A stretch of 64,000 bases of DNA from Pseudothermotoga thermarum DSM 5069 (GTDB lineage: Bacteria; Thermotogota; Thermotogae; Thermotogales; DSM-5069): positions 1,166,014 to 1,230,013 of the forward strand of contig NC_015707.1 of the NCBI RefSeq assembly GCF_000217815.1, read 5' to 3'. Positions 16,733 to 24,929 of the stretch are shown here, in pieces (the stretch's first letter is position 1; every line of letters starts with the position of its first letter). A program made the translations under genes and the position numbers. The notes beneath the pieces are model-generated. The model made no database searches. It was not told the DNA's origin and saw only the letters and a program-made list of their open reading frames with translations.

Positions 16733-18900
16733 GTTTGGACACTACCTATGAGGAATGGAAACAGTTCTTCTTCCAATGCCAATGCCGGAAGACTGTCCGT
16801 TTGGACACTACCTATGAGGAATGGAAACCAGCATACAGCATTGCACCAACAACATCGGAATCTGGTTTGGACACTACCTATGAGGAATGGAAACGCATAC
16901 CAATTCACAAAACTTTGGTACTTTTCCAATTGTTTGGACACTACCTATGAGGAATGGAAACGGGAATGTGGTACAATTATTTATGAGCGCATAATTAGTT
17001 TGGACACTACCTATGAGGAATGGAAACTGCCGTATTCGTTCATACCAACTATAATCCAGTCAAGGTTTGGACACTACCTATGAGGAATGGAAACAATCCT
17101 GCCGGGACATATTCGCTTTTAACACCTACGTTTGGACACTACCTATGAGGAATGGAAACTTGTTTTAGCGCCCTGATTTTGGGCGCAGATTTAGTGTTTG
17201 GACACTACCTATGAGGAATGGAAACTTTTTTAGCATAAACATCACTTTCTAATAAAGAAAGTTTGGACACTACCTATGAGGAATGGAAACCTTTTCTTGA
17301 TTGCATATAGTGCTACGTTTGCAAGAGTTTGAACCCTACCTATGAGGAATGGAAACCCAGAAAAGCAGGAAGGCGTTTACTATATTGTATCGCGTTTGAA
17401 CCCTACCTATGAGGAATGGAAACTCGAAATCTGCAGAAAGGTTGTTTCTCGAGTAAGTGGTTTGAACCCTACCTATGAGGAATGGAAACTTTAAACATCC
17501 AATCGAGAAAAAACTTATCTTCCCAGTCGGGTTTGAACCCTACCTATGAGGAATGGAAACTTGAGTTCCTCGTCGTTTACAGAACCACTCACATCTAGTT
17601 TGAACCCTACCTATGAGGAATGGAAACTTGAGCGACCACGACGGAATGTGGAAATCTGTATAGGTTTGAACCCTACCTATGAGGAATGGAAACCTCTATA
17701 AACAATTCAAAAACGAAATCCATCAATACCGTTTGAACCCTACCTATGAGGAATGGAAACTATTAGAAAGTTGGTCGTGGTGTGATATAAGATATAGTTT
17801 GAACCCTACCTATGAGGAATGGAAACTTTTCAACCAACCAGACCGCAACCCGCTCGTTAATGCGTTTGAACCCTACCTATAAGGAATGGAAACGTTTCAT
17901 ACCTTTGACCTTTCCCGGAACACCATCGAGTTTGAACCCTACCTATAAGGAATGGAAACTTCGTTTCCAGTACGAACCTGAACATCCTGAACCCCTGGTT
18001 TGAACCCTACCTATAAGGAATGGAAACCTTCTGAGATTTTGCGCCCGCCATGGGTATGGGGGGGTTTGAACCCTACCTATAAGGAATGGAAACGGGAATT
18101 TCTCCCTGGTATCTGTGACAAGTAAAAAGTTTGAACCCTACCTATGAGGAATGGAAACTAAGCCTCCTGCGGCTATTTCATCACCAATATTTTCACGTTT
18201 GAACCCTACCTATGAGGAATGGAAACATACGCACTAACATTTTCCGCAATCCAATTTGTAATGTTTGAACCCTACCTATGAGGAATGGAAACAGTGATGA
18301 TCGTATTGGTCCATACCACGGACAATTCAAGTTTGAACCCTACCTATGAGGAATGGAAACAGTAACGGATTGACAGATCCCAGCAGGGATCCACCCTGGT
18401 TTGAACCCTACCTATGAGGAATGGAAACCGTGTGTCTGTATGCAGTAGATAGTACTTGGAAAGTTGTTTGAACCCTACCTATGAGGAATGGAAACGTTTC
18501 TACCAAATGGACCACAACCTGCTCGTTGAAGCAGGTTTGAACCCTACCTATGAGGAATGGAAACTACCGAAATAAGGTTCTCGGCGGCTTTGGCCGCGAT
18601 TACCCGTTTGAACCCTACCTATGAGGAATGGAAACCCCAATTTAAACGTTGAAACCGTGCTGAATAAAGGGTTTGAACCCTACCCATGAGGAGTGGAAAC
18701 AATATATTCAGGTCGCATGGCAGGTAGAGAGGTCGGTTGTTTGAGCATAACGATGAGAAACTGAAACGCTAACATCGCATCTGCGTGTACCCTCTTTTTA
18801 GCTGTCTGAATACTACCTATGAGTAATGGGAAACTGTTAATTCATCTATGAGCATGTTAATCATTCATTCGTTCGAACAGCACCTAAGGAGTTTAGAGAC
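16733..18900 (+). CRISPR. CRISPR array 3 (about 33 repeats, three repeat variants in blocks)
   Basis: The first nine repeats (16733-17290) are the GTTTGGACAC...TATGAGG form of array 1. The next eight (17327-17826) are GTTTGAACCC...TATGAGG. Four (17864-18093) are GTTTGAACCC...TATAAGG, the form of array 2. From 18129 the TATGAGG form returns to the end. Repeats at 18671, 18739, 18804 and 18871 are increasingly degenerate, so decay rises toward the distal end. Spacers are 35-41 bases. The leader lies at 16470-16732. Two spacer pairs appear to target homologous genes (see findings). Confidence 0.97.
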
Positions 18901-19236
18901 TCGTCAGCGCCTTATCTAACGGATGTTAATACGCTTATTTGTACACCGCAAAAAGAAAATGGATAAAGGCTGCTTAGATAGCCCACCTTGCCGGAGTCCT
19001 GGAATTGAACTTCAACGTTTTGAAAATCCAAACCTTAATCGGGTGGTTAGCAAGGGGGAACTCAAAAGACTTTCGAGAACTTAACAATAGCAGTAATATC
19101 ACAAGCCAAGCTTGAGAAACGAAATCTGAATCAGAATAAGATGCATTTTTTGGAAAAAGTATAAATTCCAATTTATTAAATGCAAATTTGGTAAATCTTG
19201 ATTCTGCAAAGTGTATAATATCAACGGGGTGAGGAG
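18901..19236. other. Intergenic region between array 3 and the ATPase gene
   Basis: No gene is supported. The region after the last degenerate repeat shows no further repeat I can align. A consensus TATAAT (19214-19219) lies 17 bases before the ATPase start and is the likely -10 of its promoter, but no good -35 is seen at normal spacing; TTGATT at 19198 is too close. Confidence 0.45.
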
Positions 19237-20589
19237 ATGCTCATAAACAGGGAAAAGGAATGTGAATTTTTGAGGAAAAAAGTAGCGAGCAACAAAGCCG
19301 AGCTTTTGGTCATATACGGTAGAAGGCGAGTTGGAAAAACCTTTTTGCTCCAGAATTGTTTGCAGAATGCTTTGTTCTTCACCGCTGATCTTTCGAACAA
19401 TCTGCAGTTGATGAACCGATTTCTCGATGAAATAAAAGACATTTTGAAGCTACCACCAACCTTGAGAATATCCTCTTGGGACGAATTTTTTGCTCTTCTT
19501 AAGAATGTTTTTGAATCAAGAAATAATTTAAAGACCATCGTATTTGATGAATTTCAATACATTCCCATGCGTGATGAAAGCTTTATGAGTATCTTTCAAA
19601 GATGGTGGGACGAAGTCTTTTCAAAGATGAAAGTGAAAATCATCTTATGTGGTTCATACGTTGGAATAATTGAGAAAATTGCTCTTTCTCAAAACAGCCC
19701 ACTGTATGGAAGAAGAACTGGGCAATATGAAATTCTCCCGCTTGATTTTTTTGATTCGATCAAATTTCTAAGTTTCGAAAGCAAAGAAGATTATGTGAAA
19801 GCCTACAGTATCACAGACGGCATACCGATTTATCTTCTTGAATTTGCAGAATACAAAGACTTTGAAACCGCTTTGATGGAAAAAATCCTTTCTCCTGGAG
19901 AATTTTTAGTCGACGAAGGAAAATTCATCACCTTGGAGGAATTCAACGATCCTTCGAACTATTTTTCCATCCTCGTTTCAATAGCCAACGGTAAGACTAC
20001 GCCAAATGAAATAGCCGCAGATTCCGGTGTTGATTACAAAAGCATAAACGTTTATCTTTCAAAATTGGTTGATCTGAAGTTTGTGGAAAAGGAATTCCCA
20101 TTTTCAATTAGCAAAAAACCAAAGCAAAAGCCGCATTACCGCATTTCGGATGAGTATTTGAGGTTTTATTTCAGATACCTCCATGTTTATAAGGATCTAA
20201 TACACCGAGGGAAGAAAGAAGAAGTAAAAGAAAAAATACTTGCATCTTTTGACCAACATGTCTCTTTCACATTTGAAAAAATAGCTCGACAGCATCTTTT
20301 AAGAAAGTTTGGTGTAGAAAAGGTTGGAAGATGGTGGTCAAAGGATGTGGAAATAGATTTGGTTGCCATAAAGAATGATATTTTATACGTTGGAGAATGC
20401 AAATGGACCAACAAAAAGGTTGACAACAGAACTCTGAACAAACTTAAAGGTAAAGTTCCCTATCTTTTGAAAGAACTTCAGATGGATAACCTCAACGTTG
20501 TTTATTGTCTTTACTCAAAAAGCGGATTTGAAAACCTCAAAGAATCTGAGGAATTAAAACTGATTGATCTTGAGGAAATTTTCAAATAA
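19237..20589 (+). CDS. Archaeal-type ATPase with DUF234 nuclease-like domain
   Basis: A 450-aa STAND/AAA-class ATPase (ATPase_2 plus DUF234). Walker A is GRRRVGKT (residues 28-35) and Walker B is TIVFDEFQ near residue 107, with a LCGSYVG sensor segment. A winged-helix segment (TPNEIAADSGVDYKSINVYLS) follows. The C-terminal DUF234 part has the PD-(D/E)xK pattern E372-I-D374 ... E387-C-K389-W, so nuclease activity is possible. The family is abundant in thermophiles and of unknown role; links to mobile elements and defence are often proposed. GGGGTGAGGAG precedes the start. It sits between array 3 and a relic array, and a leader palindrome begins 22 bases after its stop. Confidence 0.88.
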   Translation: MLINREKECEFLRKKVASNKAELLVIYGRRRVGKTFLLQNCLQNALFFTADLSNNLQLMNRFLDEIKDILKLPPTLRISSWDEFFALLKNVFESRNNLKTIVFDEFQYIPMRDESFMSIFQRWWDEVFSKMKVKIILCGSYVGIIEKIALSQNSPLYGRRTGQYEILPLDFFDSIKFLSFESKEDYVKAYSITDGIPIYLLEFAEYKDFETALMEKILSPGEFLVDEGKFITLEEFNDPSNYFSILVSIANGKTTPNEIAADSGVDYKSINVYLSKLVDLKFVEKEFPFSISKKPKQKPHYRISDEYLRFYFRYLHVYKDLIHRGKKEEVKEKILASFDQHVSFTFEKIARQHLLRKFGVEKVGRWWSKDVEIDLVAIKNDILYVGECKWTNKKVDNRTLNKLKGKVPYLLKELQMDNLNVVYCLYSKSGFENLKESEELKLIDLEEIFK

Positions 20590-20658
20590 CAACTACTTCG
20601 CAAAGCTAACTTGTCGTCGACCTATGATAATGCAAAAACTACTGGAGGCCGACGACAA
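20590..20658. promoter_or_regulatory. Relic CRISPR leader module
   Basis: ACTACTTCGCAAAGCTAAC precedes TTGTCGTCGACCT (20611-20623), the conserved loop and AGGCCGACGACAA (20646-20658, one change). The roughly 195 bases that hold the third arm and the two promoters in the arrays 2 and 3 leaders are missing; the first degenerate repeat begins only about 22 bases later. The array after it should not be transcribed from its own leader. Confidence 0.8.
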
Positions 20659-20679
20659 GCAGACTTGCGTTCATCCACG

Positions 20680-20839
20680 ACTTGCAGACCACCTATGAGG
20701 GATGGAAACACTTCCTTTTCAAAATTTAATGTCTCAACGAATGTTCGTTTGGTCTACTTATAGGGAACAGAAACGAATAAACTGTGTAAAACGTACAAAA
20801 ACGCTGAAATTTTGGATACTATCTATGAAGAATGGAGCG
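20680..20839 (+). CRISPR. Relic CRISPR array with three degenerate repeats
   Basis: Worn repeats lie at about 20680-20709 (CCACCTATGAGGGATGGAAAC end), 20747-20774 (GTTTGGTCTACTTATAGGG ... AGAAAC) and 20810-20839 (TTTTGGATACTATCTATGAA, then GAATGGAGC). Spacer-sized gaps of 37 and 35 bases separate them. Spacing, orientation and the leader palindrome just upstream make this a decayed array and not chance matches. It is probably non-functional. It ends at the stop codon of the minus-strand HAD gene. Confidence 0.78.
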
Positions 20840-20851
20840 CCGCTACAAAAT

Positions 20852-21430
20852 TCAATGTCCAAGCAGCTGTTTCAACTTGCTTTCAAGCTCCTTAGGATCA
20901 GTGAAAACAAAGGCGTTGATTTTCAAGGCTAAGGCGCATTGAACGTTTTTTGGATCGTCATCAGTGAAAAACGTTTCTTCCGGAGCGGCATTTTCACTTT
21001 TAAGGATGTACATGAAAAAATTGGGATCTGGTTTGGTGTAATGTATCACGTGTGATGCATAAACTGCGTCGAATATATCATAATGACCTTTTTTCAGATG
21101 TATTTCATAATGTGATAAAATGGTGTTTGTTCCTGCCACCACTCTAAAATGCTTTCTTAGCTTTTTGATGAGCTCAATTGTTCCATCGATCGGCAATGGA
21201 TCGAAAAATTTTGCCCAAAGATCTTCTGAAATGCTTTTGCCAAAAAGTTTGGAAAAATTACTCCAAAAATCTTCCACGCTGATCAAACCTTTTTGAAGCA
21301 AATCAAGCCCGCTTGACTTTGCCAACTTTAGGAATTCTTCTAAGGTTATACCAAGATATTTTGCTATCTTAGGTGCCACAGAGGTGTTTGAATAAACAAC
21401 GTTGCCAACATCGAAGATGAAAAGTTTCAT
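20852..21430 (-). CDS. HAD-superfamily hydrolase
   Basis: A 192-aa haloacid-dehalogenase-like phosphatase. Motif I is FDVGNVVYS (residues 5-13), where the usual second Asp is Asn (DVGN), as in several members acting like epoxide-hydrolase or YihX-type phosphatases. Motif II is the AGTNT segment (Thr in place of the usual Ser), the motif III lysine is in YTKPDPNFF, and motif IV is FTDDDPKNV. A helical cap lies between motifs I and II. The substrate cannot be told from sequence. It stands alone on the minus strand, facing the CRISPR island, and marks the return to core genome. Confidence 0.85.
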   Translation of the reverse strand: MKLFIFDVGNVVYSNTSVAPKIAKYLGITLEEFLKLAKSSGLDLLQKGLISVEDFWSNFSKLFGKSISEDLWAKFFDPLPIDGTIELIKKLRKHFRVVAGTNTILSHYEIHLKKGHYDIFDAVYASHVIHYTKPDPNFFMYILKSENAAPEETFFTDDDPKNVQCALALKINAFVFTDPKELESKLKQLLGH

Positions 21431-21497
21431 CCCATCTCTCCTTTAGTTTTATCTGCCAGTTATTCTATCAATAAAATAGTATTTGGAGGTGATAGAT

Positions 21498-23183
21498 TTG
21501 AAGTTTTCAGAATTTGTTTATCAAAGGCCGAACGTTGATCAACTGGAGGAAAAGCTTAGAAATTTGATCGAAAGCTTCAAAAAAGCAAACAGCTTTGAAC
21601 AAGCGCGGGATATTTTAAACCAGATCAACCAGCTTAGGAACGATTTTTCAACGGCTTCAGCTATTGCAACCATAAGGTACTGCATGAACACTTTGGATGA
21701 TTTTTACAAAAAGGAGAAAGAATACTTCGATGAAGCGTCACCAAGAATGGAGGGTGTAATCGTCGAGCTTTACAAAGCGCTTGTGAGTTCACCGTTTAAA
21801 GATCAACTTCAAAAGGAATTTGGAAATCAGCTTTTCACCATAGCTCAGCTTCAAACAAAAACATTCAAACCAGAGGTGCTTGAGGATCTAATTCTTGAAA
21901 ACAAACTTGGAACTGAGTATTCAAACCTAGTTTCTTCGGCCAAGATACCTTTTGAAGGGCAAAACCTTACCTTGCCGCAGGTTGCGGCTTTCATGCAAGT
22001 TGCAGATCGACAGGTTCGAAAGAAGGCAGCTGAGGCTTACTTTTCGTTTTTTGAGAGAAATGAAGAGAAAACAGATAAGATTTACGATCAGCTTGTTGAG
22101 GTTAGAACAAAGATAGCACACAAATTGGGGTATGAAAATTTCGTTCAACTTGCTTACGATAGATTGGGTAGATCCGATTACAATCCAAAAATGGTTGCAA
22201 AATTCAGAGAAGCGATAAAAAAGTACATTGTACCGGTTGTTTCAGAACTTAGGGAAGAGCAAAGAAAACGATTGGAAGTGGATGTTCTTAAGTACTACGA
22301 TTTCAGCGTTGTGTTGAAAGAGGGAAATCCAAAGCCAAAGGGAGAACCAGATGAAATAATTCAAAAGGCAAGGCAGATGTACGAAGAAATGTCGCCGGAA
22401 ACCGGTGAGTTTTTCAACTTCATGCTCGAAGACGAGCTGATGGATTTGAAAAGCAGGGAAGGTAAATATCCAGGAGGATTTTGCCATTTCATACCCAACT
22501 ACAAATCGCCTTTCATATTTGCCAACTTCAACGGTACGCAGGACGATGTGGAAGTATTAACACACGAGGCAGGGCATGCTTTCCAAGTTTATCGAAGCAG
22601 AAATTTCACGGTTCCAGAATATTATTGGCCAACGACCGAATCTTGCGAGATTCATTCCATGAGCATGGAATTTTTTGCATGGCCATGGCTTGAGCTGTTC
22701 TACGGTCAAGATGCCGAAAAAGCCAAGTTTGTACATCTTTCGTCTGCGCTTTTCTTCATACCTTATGGAACCCTTGTGGATGAATTTCAGCATTTGGTCT
22801 ACGAAAATCCATCGATGACGCCGCAGCAAAGGAAAAAACTTTGGAGAAGTCTTGAGAAGATATACATGCCAGAACTCGATTACGATGGAAATAAATTTTT
22901 GGAAAACGGTGGAAGGTGGCACAGACAGACTCACATTTTTGAAAGCCCATTTTACTACATCGACTATGTTCTTGCACAAATATGTGCCTTCCAATTTTGG
23001 ATCAAATGGGAAGAAAATAGGAAAAAAGCCTTCGAAGATTACCTTAAGCTTTGCGATGCAGGTGGAAGCAAATCCTTCATGGAACTCGTTAAACTTGCAA
23101 ATTTAAGTTCACCGTTCGAGGAAGAGACGATTAAAAAGGTCGCAGAGAAGGTTGTCTTGTGGCTCGAAAAACAAAAAATATAA
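21498..23183 (+). CDS. M3 family oligoendopeptidase (PepF-like)
   Basis: A cytoplasmic zinc metallopeptidase of 561 aa in the M3 family, cutting short peptides. The active-site motif HEAGHAFQVY (residues about 355-364) gives two His ligands and the catalytic Glu; the third ligand is the Glu in the ESCEIHSMSMEFF segment about 28 residues later. The N-terminal half is helical as in PepF. The start is the TTG at 21498, since GGAGGTGAT sits just before it. It is a single gene, divergent from the HAD gene. Confidence 0.93.
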   Translation: MKFSEFVYQRPNVDQLEEKLRNLIESFKKANSFEQARDILNQINQLRNDFSTASAIATIRYCMNTLDDFYKKEKEYFDEASPRMEGVIVELYKALVSSPFKDQLQKEFGNQLFTIAQLQTKTFKPEVLEDLILENKLGTEYSNLVSSAKIPFEGQNLTLPQVAAFMQVADRQVRKKAAEAYFSFFERNEEKTDKIYDQLVEVRTKIAHKLGYENFVQLAYDRLGRSDYNPKMVAKFREAIKKYIVPVVSELREEQRKRLEVDVLKYYDFSVVLKEGNPKPKGEPDEIIQKARQMYEEMSPETGEFFNFMLEDELMDLKSREGKYPGGFCHFIPNYKSPFIFANFNGTQDDVEVLTHEAGHAFQVYRSRNFTVPEYYWPTTESCEIHSMSMEFFAWPWLELFYGQDAEKAKFVHLSSALFFIPYGTLVDEFQHLVYENPSMTPQQRKKLWRSLEKIYMPELDYDGNKFLENGGRWHRQTHIFESPFYYIDYVLAQICAFQFWIKWEENRKKAFEDYLKLCDAGGSKSFMELVKLANLSSPFEEETIKKVAEKVVLWLEKQKI

Positions 23184-23206
23184 AACCCCGCCTTTTTGGC
23201 GGGGTT
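23184..23206 (-). terminator. Terminator of the tRNA-Leu genes
   Basis: AACCCCGCC (23184-23192), TTTTT loop and GGCGGGGTT (23198-23206) form a 9-bp stem. Read on the minus strand it is followed by TTTTA, giving a rho-independent terminator that overlaps the CCA end of the tRNA at 23206. It may also slow plus-strand readthrough from the peptidase gene. Confidence 0.8.
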
Positions 23207-23292
23207 GGTGCCGAGGGCGGGACTTGAACCCGCACGGGCTAGAACCCACATGGACCTCAACCATGCGCGTCTGCCAATTCCGCCACCTCGGC
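23206..23292 (-). tRNA. tRNA-Leu (anticodon GAG)
   Basis: An 87-nt class II tRNA with the CCA encoded. The acceptor stem is GCCGAGG with CCTCGGC followed by ACCA. The D-arm region reads GCGGAATTGGCAGACGC, the anticodon loop is TTGAGGT between CATGG and CCATG, a long variable arm follows, and the T-arm is GGGTTCAAGTCCC. It reads CUC/CUU codons. It has its own promoter in the gap from the second tRNA-Leu. Confidence 0.96.
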
Positions 23293-23303
23293 ACTACAAC
23301 ACT

Positions 23304-23332
23304 ATTTTAACATTTGAAATGTTAAAAGTCAA
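23304..23332 (-). promoter_or_regulatory. Promoter of tRNA-Leu(GAG), with palindromic spacer
   Basis: On the minus strand TTGACT (23327-23332) and TAAAAT (23304-23309) are 17 bases apart. The spacer is part of a perfect 11-bp inverted repeat, TTTTAACATTT (23305-23315), one base, AAATGTTAAAA (23317-23327). This could be a regulator site or a weak terminator for the upstream tRNA. Confidence 0.7.
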
Positions 23333-23344
23333 TTTGTCTATAGC

Positions 23345-23435
23345 TGGTGCCGAGGGCGGGAGTCGAACCCGCACGAGGGGGTCAACCCTCAACTGATTTT
23401 GAGTCAGTCGCGTCTGCCAGTTCCGCCACCTCGGC
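23345..23435 (-). tRNA. tRNA-Leu (anticodon CAA)
   Basis: A 91-nt class II tRNA with encoded CCA. It shares the acceptor stem GCCGAGG/CCTCGGC with its neighbour. The anticodon loop CTCAAAA lies between ACTGA and TCAGT, giving CAA for UUG codons. The variable arm is long and pairs GGGTTGACCCC. The near-identical ends suggest duplication within the tRNA-Leu family. Confidence 0.96.
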
Positions 23436-23446
23436 ACTCGTTGATA

Positions 23447-23475
23447 ATTCTACCACACGATCTTTTTTAGTTCAA
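23447..23475 (-). promoter_or_regulatory. Promoter of tRNA-Leu(CAA)
   Basis: On the minus strand TTGAAC (23470-23475), a 17-base spacer and TAGAAT (23447-23452) lie 11 bases before the tRNA 5-prime end. Confidence 0.75.
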
Positions 23476-23553
23476 GGGGGCAAATCTAAATACAAATGCG
23501 CGGCAAAAGCTGTAAAATTGAAATGAAAAACTTTCATGTTGGAGGTAGGAAAA

Positions 23554-24375
23554 ATGAATTGTGCAATCGTTGTTGATAGCACCATAGATATACCTGAAGA
23601 TTACGTTTGCCCGATTCCGTTGTACATCTTGCCACTTAGAATATTCATCGATAACAAAGAATACAAAGATCGAGTGGATATCTCTTGTGAGGAAATTTAT
23701 GAAGAACTCGAGAAAGGAAAGAAAATCACCACGTCCTTACCGAGTCCTTCTGACGCTTTGAGTTTGCTGCAAAAGTTGAGCAAACAGTTTGAGCAAATAG
23801 TTGTTTTAACTGTTTCCAGTAAGCTGAGCGGAACCTTCAACATGATAAAAATGTTGGTCGAACAAATGAGCTTGAAGAAAGTCAACGTTTTTGATACTAA
23901 AGCTGTGAGTGGGAAAATTTTTCATATAGTTCAACGCGTTGCCGCAGATTTGCTTAAAGGCGAGAAAATCACCCAAGAAAAGATACTTGAATACAACAAA
24001 AGTTCCTTGATGCTGTTCGTTTTAAATTCCCTTGAATACCTCAAAAAAGGAGGAAGGATAGGAAAGCTGAGCGCTTTTATGGGAAAGCTTTTCAACCTCA
24101 AGCCCATTCTTTCTATAGACGAAGAAGGCGAAGTTTACAAAGTCACAACTGCCAAAAGTGAAGAGCAAATGATCGACAAGATAGTTGAGCTTGTTGAACG
24201 TTTCGCACCAGACAGACGAACCGTTTACGCTGGATATGGAAAAAAGACCATGGAAAGGCTTGTTTTCAAGCTTCAGGAAAAACTTGGGAAGATAGCTGGA
24301 CTTGCTCGGATAGGACCAGCGGTGGCTGCGCACGCAGGACCTGAAACCTTTGGTGTTTTGGTGGTTAAAGAATGA
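23554..24375 (+). CDS. DegV family fatty-acid-binding protein
   Basis: A 273-aa DegV protein (FakB-like), which binds a fatty acid and in Gram-positives presents it to the kinase FakA. The N-terminus IVVDSTIDIPEDY, the TSLPSPSDAL segment with its Thr/Ser acid-binding loop, VSSKLSGTFN, and the C-terminal ARIGPAVAAHAGPETFGVLV are all family hallmarks. The ATG at 23554 is used because TTGGAGG lies just upstream, ruling out the TTG at 23536. It is monocistronic or leads the next gene, 52 bases on. Confidence 0.93.
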   Translation: MNCAIVVDSTIDIPEDYVCPIPLYILPLRIFIDNKEYKDRVDISCEEIYEELEKGKKITTSLPSPSDALSLLQKLSKQFEQIVVLTVSSKLSGTFNMIKMLVEQMSLKKVNVFDTKAVSGKIFHIVQRVAADLLKGEKITQEKILEYNKSSLMLFVLNSLEYLKKGGRIGKLSAFMGKLFNLKPILSIDEEGEVYKVTTAKSEEQMIDKIVELVERFAPDRRTVYAGYGKKTMERLVFKLQEKLGKIAGLARIGPAVAAHAGPETFGVLVVKE

Positions 24376-24427
24376 GGCTTTAATCGTTTTTTAAGCACTT
24401 TTTGGTAAACAAAAAAGGGTGAAGCTT

Positions 24428-24928
24428 GTGAGAAAAATTTTTGTGCTTATTTTGGTGTGCATTTCCCTGGTCAATTTTTCGCAAGATTTTCTTGCTAGGA
24501 TAAAAGAAATTCAAGCTTTTTACGATGCTCTTGACTTGAGTTTGGTAAAAGTATCGATTTTGGATGCAGTAAGGATAAGCGGTATTAAGGATCCAATGGT
24601 TTGTTACCTTGATCTTTCAAAAGATGAATACGTTTGGGTTGTTCTAAGCGTTGTGGAAAGAGTTGAAATTTCTGCAATTGATGGAAGAATGCTTGCGAGG
24701 TCTACTTTAAAGATGGACAATTACAGTTATTCCATTAACCTTCAAAATGCGATTTCTTTGGCTATTCTTTCGATCGGAAAGAATGTTTTGTTTGCATATC
24801 CAACTCACGAAGGCTGGATAGTTGGAACTAAAGAAAAAGTAGCAGCCGTCAGTATGAAAACGACTGCGGTGATTTGGATAAAGGATAGACGTGAATACTT
24901 TGAAAGTTTGAAGGTGCAAGGTGGTTGA
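24428..24928 (+). CDS. Secreted or anchored hypothetical protein, 166 aa
   Basis: I do not recognise this protein. The GTG at 24428 follows AAAAGGGTG. Residues 1-19 (RKIFVLILVCISLVNFSQ) form a signal peptide or anchor with no clear lipobox. The rest alternates strands and short helices, with a hydrophobic patch near INLQNAISLAILSIG. It lies directly before the response regulator (1 base between stop and ATG), so it may be an extracytoplasmic partner of the sensor kinase. Confidence 0.75.
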   Translation: MRKIFVLILVCISLVNFSQDFLARIKEIQAFYDALDLSLVKVSILDAVRISGIKDPMVCYLDLSKDEYVWVVLSVVERVEISAIDGRMLARSTLKMDNYSYSINLQNAISLAILSIGKNVLFAYPTHEGWIVGTKEKVAAVSMKTTAVIWIKDRREYFESLKVQGG

Positions 24929-24929
24929 C

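Noticed and set aside
17160-17195. GCGCCC ... GGGCGC hairpin in array 3, considered as a terminator
   Set aside because: It lies wholly inside one spacer and is target-derived sequence.
18974-19171. Minus-strand open frame after array 3
   Set aside because: Composition is irregular, no ribosome site and no family; the region is more likely non-coding or old repeat debris.
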